Of a stretch of 8,638 bases of DNA, positions 6,265-8,638 are shown piece after piece. The notes below the pieces were generated by a model, which searched no databases, was not told the origin of the DNA, and worked only from the letters and a program-made list of their open reading frames with translations. Origin of the DNA: Solobacterium sp. (GTDB lineage Bacteria; Bacillota_I; Bacilli_A; Erysipelotrichales; Erysipelotrichaceae); NCBI GenBank assembly GCA_017536845.1, contig JAFWCP010000080.1, positions 1 through 8,638 of the forward strand. Direction: 5' to 3'. The stretch's first letter is position 1. Each line of letters starts with the position of its first letter. A program made the translations under genes and the position numbers.

Positions 6265-6422
6265 CGAATATCTCAACATATGGCGTGCTGATCAAAGCAA
6301 GGCATATCGGGATGGTTCAGGCAGATCACAGCAAATGGGTGATCCACAACACTCGTACAAAGGGTATCGGACTGCCGGAAGCAATGGGGTTTATGCCTGA
6401 TAAGGAATACAGCCTCAAATAA
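6231..6422 (+). pseudogene. Remnant C-terminus of a protein gene, possibly NlpC/P60-like
   Basis: The plus-strand frame is open from 6231 to the TAA at 6420-6422 and from Leu at 6249 reads coherently: LKPGSPNISTYGVLIKA, then RHIGMVQADHSKWVIHNT, then GFMPDKEYSLK and stop. The spacing of His in RHIGMV and His in WVIHNT resembles the second half of an NlpC/P60-like peptidase, but the family match is tentative. There is no start codon with a ribosome site, and no catalytic-Cys half in frame upstream, because a stop lies at 6228-6230. The coherent part begins close to the right arm of the inverted repeat, suggesting that the 5' end was lost. It could also be a chance open frame. Confidence 0.35.
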
Positions 6423-6500
6423 TCTGTCGACATACAGATCATCCCGGACATTCATATGGTCGGTAATTTTGGGAATAATGTGTGAAATATGAATTTTTTC

Positions 6501-6530
6501 TTGATTTCTTCCCTTTTGGTTACCTACAAT
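6501..6530 (+). promoter_or_regulatory. Promoter of the NlpC/P60 gene (leaderless)
   Basis: TTGATT (6501-6506, 4 of 6), an 18-base spacer and TACAAT (6525-6530, 5 of 6) precede the ATG at 6537 by six bases. The first T of the -35 lies 36 bases before the ATG, as in the other two secreted genes. Confidence 0.72.
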
Positions 6531-6536
6531 ATCAGT

Positions 6537-7685
6537 ATGACGAAACTTAACAGGCACACTTTCTACCGCGCAGCCCTGTGTATGGGCGGCGCCCTGTTCC
6601 TGGCATCAGGGACAGACATCCGGCTGGCTGCGGAAAACCTCAGCACATCGATTCCTATGGTTTCCCTGCGCAGCAGTGATGAGAATACGGAAGACGCCCT
6701 GCGTCTTGCGGCCGGCATCACCAGTGATGTCACCGTGAACGGGCTCAACCGTTTTGTCAATGGTCTGCAAAGCGTCAGACTCAATACGGCATCTGCCGTA
6801 TCACCGATTACGACCGGCGAGAACATTCTGGTCAAAGTTACAGTGGACAAAGAGCCGCAGATCCGCCTGAGAAGCGATCATGTTACGATTAACAGGGATG
6901 ACACATTCAATCCCTCCGCTTACATTGCCTCCGTCTATGATGACGCAGGCAGCCTTCCCTTACTGAGAACCGACGGCACCGTCAATACCGCCGAAGACGG
7001 CGAATATCAGATCACCTACACAGTTGTTGATCTGGACGGCAACACCGCCTCTGCCTATCTGGCTGTCACCGTCAAGGAGCACGAAGAAGTCATACGGGCC
7101 AGAGAGGAAGAGGAACGGCGCAGAAGAGAAGAGGAAGAGCGGCGGATCCGCGAAGAAGAGGAAAGAAGGCGTCAGGAAGAAGAACGCAGACGTCAGGAAG
7201 AAGAAGAAAGACGGCGTCAGGAAGAACAGCAGCGCCAGCAGGAGCAGCGCCAGCAGGAGCAGAGCGAGCAGGCATATGAAACCATGCGCCAGCAGGTATA
7301 TGAATACAGCGGCAGCGGCATCAACGGACAGGACATTGTCAATGCGGCGATGGCCTGGGTCGGCAACGGCATCTACGTCATGGGCGGCACGAACCCCGCC
7401 ACCGGCACCGACTGTTCCGGCTTCACGCAGTATGTATACAGGCAGTTCGGCATCGAGCTCAACCGCACCGCGGCAGCCCAGACCGCCAACGGCTATCAGG
7501 TATCGTATGAAAATGCCCTGCCCGGCGACCTGGTCCTCTGGAACGGCCACGCGGCAATCTACGCCGGCGGCGGCATGGTAGTTCAGGCTTCCAATCCCAG
7601 CCTTGGCATCACCTATGCAGGTGTGCCATGGGGCAACAGCTCCGGTTTCCTCGGTTTCTACCGTATACCGGGCGTAAACGAGTAA
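6537..7685 (+). CDS. Secreted Ig-like/charged-stalk/NlpC-P60 protein (putative wall endopeptidase)
   Basis: This 382-residue predicted exported protein begins MTKLNRHTFYR, then a hydrophobic core (AALCMGGALFLASG) with likely cleavage after RLAA (residue 32). A short unrecognised region follows, then a DUF5011-like Ig domain (about 107-179) and a long Glu/Arg then Glu/Gln-rich stalk (180-245). The C-terminal NlpC/P60 domain (about 262-378) has Cys293 in GTDCSGF and His338 in NGHAAIYAG; the third catalytic position, usually His, is Gln350 in VVQASNP. NlpC/P60 enzymes usually cut peptide stems of peptidoglycan. The signal peptide (FYR...LC...FL.S), Ig domain and stalk start (VKEHEE, IRAREEEERR) clearly match the preceding CHAP protein, so only the head differs. 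An ATG at 6489 is rejected because it lies upstream of the promoter -10. No Shine-Dalgarno precedes 6537. Confidence 0.92.
   Translation: MTKLNRHTFYRAALCMGGALFLASGTDIRLAAENLSTSIPMVSLRSSDENTEDALRLAAGITSDVTVNGLNRFVNGLQSVRLNTASAVSPITTGENILVKVTVDKEPQIRLRSDHVTINRDDTFNPSAYIASVYDDAGSLPLLRTDGTVNTAEDGEYQITYTVVDLDGNTASAYLAVTVKEHEEVIRAREEEERRRREEEERRIREEEERRRQEEERRRQEEEERRRQEEQQRQQEQRQQEQSEQAYETMRQQVYEYSGSGINGQDIVNAAMAWVGNGIYVMGGTNPATGTDCSGFTQYVYRQFGIELNRTAAAQTANGYQVSYENALPGDLVLWNGHAAIYAGGGMVVQASNPSLGITYAGVPWGNSSGFLGFYRIPGVNE
7101..7262 (+). repeat. Repeat coding the extended charged stalk
   Basis: Residues 189-242 of the NlpC/P60 protein hold three REEEERRx units, then QEEERRR-type units, then a Gln-rich tail (QQRQQEQRQQEQ). 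The start is nearly identical to the stalk of the second CHAP protein, but the array is longer by roughly two units and shifts from Arg/Glu to Gln/Glu. The DNA shows diverged tandem repeats such as CGTCAGGAAGAAGAA. Confidence 0.8.
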
Positions 7686-7688
7686 AAG

Positions 7689-7709
7689 AAACGTCTTCGG
7701 ACGTTTTTT
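7689..7709 (+). terminator. Intrinsic terminator with UUCG tetraloop
   Basis: AAACGTC (7689-7695) pairs with GACGTTT (7700-7706) around TTCG, giving the very stable C(UUCG)G tetraloop. T residues run from 7704 to 7709. It starts three bases after the stop codon of the NlpC/P60 gene. Confidence 0.9.
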
Positions 7710-7719
7710 CATTCACCGG

Positions 7720-7728
7720 TGTTATAAT
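7720..7728 (+). promoter_or_regulatory. glnA promoter (extended, consensus -10)
   Basis: TGTTATAAT combines a TGn extension with a perfect TATAAT (7723-7728). Transcription should begin near 7735, leaving a leader of about 15 bases that includes GAGG (7738-7741). The -35 position (about 7700-7705) is the descending arm of the upstream terminator and has no resemblance to TTGACA, so the promoter depends on its extended -10. Confidence 0.7.
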
Positions 7729-7749
7729 ACAGGCAACGAGGTACAATTC

Positions 7750-8638
7750 ATGTTTCAGAATATCAATGAGATCATGGACTTCATCAGGAAGGAAGAAGTC
7801 CGGTTTGTCGACTTCAAGATGACAGACCTGAAAGGCCGCTGGAAGCATCTGACCATCCCGGCCGAACGTTTTACCCCTTCCCTGCTGCAGACCGGCATCG
7901 GTTTTGACGGTTCCAACTATGGCTACACCAACGTCGGCCATTCCGACATGGTATTCATCCCCTCCTTTGCCGAAGCGGTCATTGACCCTTTTGTCAAAGA
8001 CAAGACCCTGACCATGGCCGGCGATGTCATGGTCATCGGTGAAAAGGAGAATGTTCCCTTTGCCCAATACCCCCGCAATGTAGCCAAGGCGGCTCTTGCG
8101 TACATGCAGAAAAGCGGAATTGCGGATGAGGCCCTGCTCGGGCCGGAATATGAATTCCATCTGTTCAACGCCGCCAGCCGGCAGATCCAGCCCGACCGTA
8201 TCTTCAGCGTCCTGCGCAGCGATGAATCCCTGCGCCAGGCATATCAGGAAAACAGCCTGGGCCATCACAATGCCCCGGGCGGCGGCTACCATGCGGACAT
8301 CCCCGACGATTCCTGCTATGACCTGCGCAATGCCATCTGTGCCAACCTGAAGCAGTTCGGCGTCAGGGTGAAATACCACCACCATGAAGTAGGCGGCTCA
8401 GGCCAGCAGGAAGTCGAAGTGGAACTGGGCGACCTGCTGAAGCTGGCCGATGATACGATGGCTGCCAAATATGTCATCCGCAATACGGCAAAACAGCATG
8501 GCATGACAGCAACCTTTATGCCCAAGCCGGTCTATGAAGAAGCCGGCAACGGCATGCATGTCCACATCCTGCTGCGCAAAGACGGCCGGCCGGTCTTCTA
8601 TGACGAAAACGGCTATGCCGGCCTGTCGGAAACCGCCC
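7750..8638 (+). CDS. glnA: Glutamine synthetase, C-terminus beyond the window
   Basis: Glutamine synthetase makes glutamine from glutamate, ammonia and ATP in the cytoplasm and is the main entry of ammonia into metabolism. The visible 296 codons cover the beta-grasp N-terminal domain (VRFVDFKMTDLKGRWKHLTI, then GFDGSNYG at 51-58) and much of the catalytic domain. Metal-binding glutamates are in GPEYEF (Glu133, Glu135) and HHEVGGSGQQEVEVEL, and later come ATFMPKP and NGMHVHI. The forms DGSNYG and GGSGQQE differ from the commonest GSI sequences (DGSSI, GQHE/GQNE) and point to a GSI-like subgroup seen in some anaerobic Bacillota; that placement is from memory. GAGG with an eight-base spacer supports the start. 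It is separated from the secreted genes by a terminator and is transcribed alone so far as can be seen. Confidence 0.95.
   Translation, partial: MFQNINEIMDFIRKEEVRFVDFKMTDLKGRWKHLTIPAERFTPSLLQTGIGFDGSNYGYTNVGHSDMVFIPSFAEAVIDPFVKDKTLTMAGDVMVIGEKENVPFAQYPRNVAKAALAYMQKSGIADEALLGPEYEFHLFNAASRQIQPDRIFSVLRSDESLRQAYQENSLGHHNAPGGGYHADIPDDSCYDLRNAICANLKQFGVRVKYHHHEVGGSGQQEVEVELGDLLKLADDTMAAKYVIRNTAKQHGMTATFMPKPVYEEAGNGMHVHILLRKDGRPVFYDENGYAGLSETA

Larger units (their letters stand above)
5926..6500. other. Gap between secreted genes: no intact gene
   Basis: This stretch has no convincing complete gene. One plus-strand frame (about 5942-6172) is open and reads plausibly (SEEAGFELFPDLSAADRRYP, later MTADRAEELRAVTAM) but has no start signal or recognised family. 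An opposing minus-strand frame (6279-6049) contains a hydrophobic run (AAILYLVVYKYGLILYMAV), also without start signals. The right part is visibly more AT-rich than the flanking genes. No strong terminator for the second CHAP gene is visible; CCTTGCAAAAGG at 5936-5947 could form only a four-base-pair stem. The inverted repeat and gene remnant are listed separately. Confidence 0.5.

Noticed and set aside
6489..6536. ATG start extending the NlpC/P60 protein by 16 residues
   Set aside because: It lies upstream of both the -35 and the -10. The 6537 start matches the signal peptide of the paralogue (KxRxxFYR).
6273..6557. 94-codon minus-strand ORF between the secreted genes
   Set aside because: It spans the promoter and start of the NlpC/P60 gene, lacks a ribosome site and is the reverse of the more protein-like plus-strand remnant.
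7101..7262. CRISPR-like or noncoding repeat array
   Set aside because: The repeats are in frame, diverged, without spacers, and encode the charged helix.
6960..7712. 250-codon minus-strand ORF opposite the NlpC/P60 gene
   Set aside because: It is a shadow created by Glu/Arg and GC-rich codons. Its product contains Leu/Phe/Ser runs complementary to the stalk and it lacks start signals.
7720..7736. GlnR box (TGTNA-N7-TNACA) upstream of glnA
   Set aside because: TGTTA is present, but the second half seven bases later is GGCAA, so the site fails.
7609..8385. 258-codon minus-strand ORF opposite glnA
   Set aside because: It is a shadow of the conserved glutamine synthetase frame and crosses the glnA promoter and terminator.

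Overview
The window looks like chromosomal DNA from a moderately GC-rich Gram-positive (Bacillota) bacterium. The indicators are a DarA/PstA-type cyclic-di-AMP receptor, a DUF951 protein next to YchF, AGGAGG-like ribosome sites, sigma-A promoters often of the extended -10 type, and secreted CHAP and NlpC/P60 proteins with Sec signal peptides. An Erysipelotrichia-like host is my guess and is not proven by the sequence.

Left half, minus strand (about 1-3650): a compact housekeeping run read right to left, dtd - folD - DUF951 - ychF - darA. The first four genes are coupled (TAATG overlap, ATGA overlap, 1-nt gap). darA follows after 43 nt with its own strong Shine-Dalgarno and a possible promoter, and ends in a clear intrinsic terminator (632-662). 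A separately promoted GNAT acetyltransferase comes next, then possibly the start of a membrane protein that runs off the left edge.

Centre and right, plus strand (about 3690-7710): three paralogous secreted proteins. Each has a signal peptide, an unrecognised N-terminal region, one DUF5011-like Ig domain and a C-terminal cell-wall-hydrolase head. The first two carry closely related CHAP heads and the third carries an NlpC/P60 head. The second and third share a Glu/Arg-rich helical stalk that the first lacks. Each gene has its own promoter. In all three the start codon sits exactly 36 nt after the first T of the -35 box and 6-7 nt after the -10 box, with no Shine-Dalgarno, so all three mRNAs are predicted to be leaderless. 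dtd shows similar -10/ATG spacing. By contrast GNAT, darA and glnA have short leaders with good Shine-Dalgarno sites. Two LacI-family-type operator cores lie between dtd and the first secreted gene.

The 611-nt gap between the second and third secreted genes holds a segment of about 0.3 kb bounded by a perfect 13-bp inverted repeat, followed by what looks like the tail of a decayed protein gene.

Right edge (7689-8638): a UUCG-tetraloop terminator, then a promoter and the first two thirds or so of a glutamine synthetase gene, cut by the window end. No rRNA, tRNA, CRISPR array or recognisable transposase was seen. The most interesting unit is the leaderless trio of modular wall hydrolases, which look like one conserved chassis with exchanged catalytic heads.
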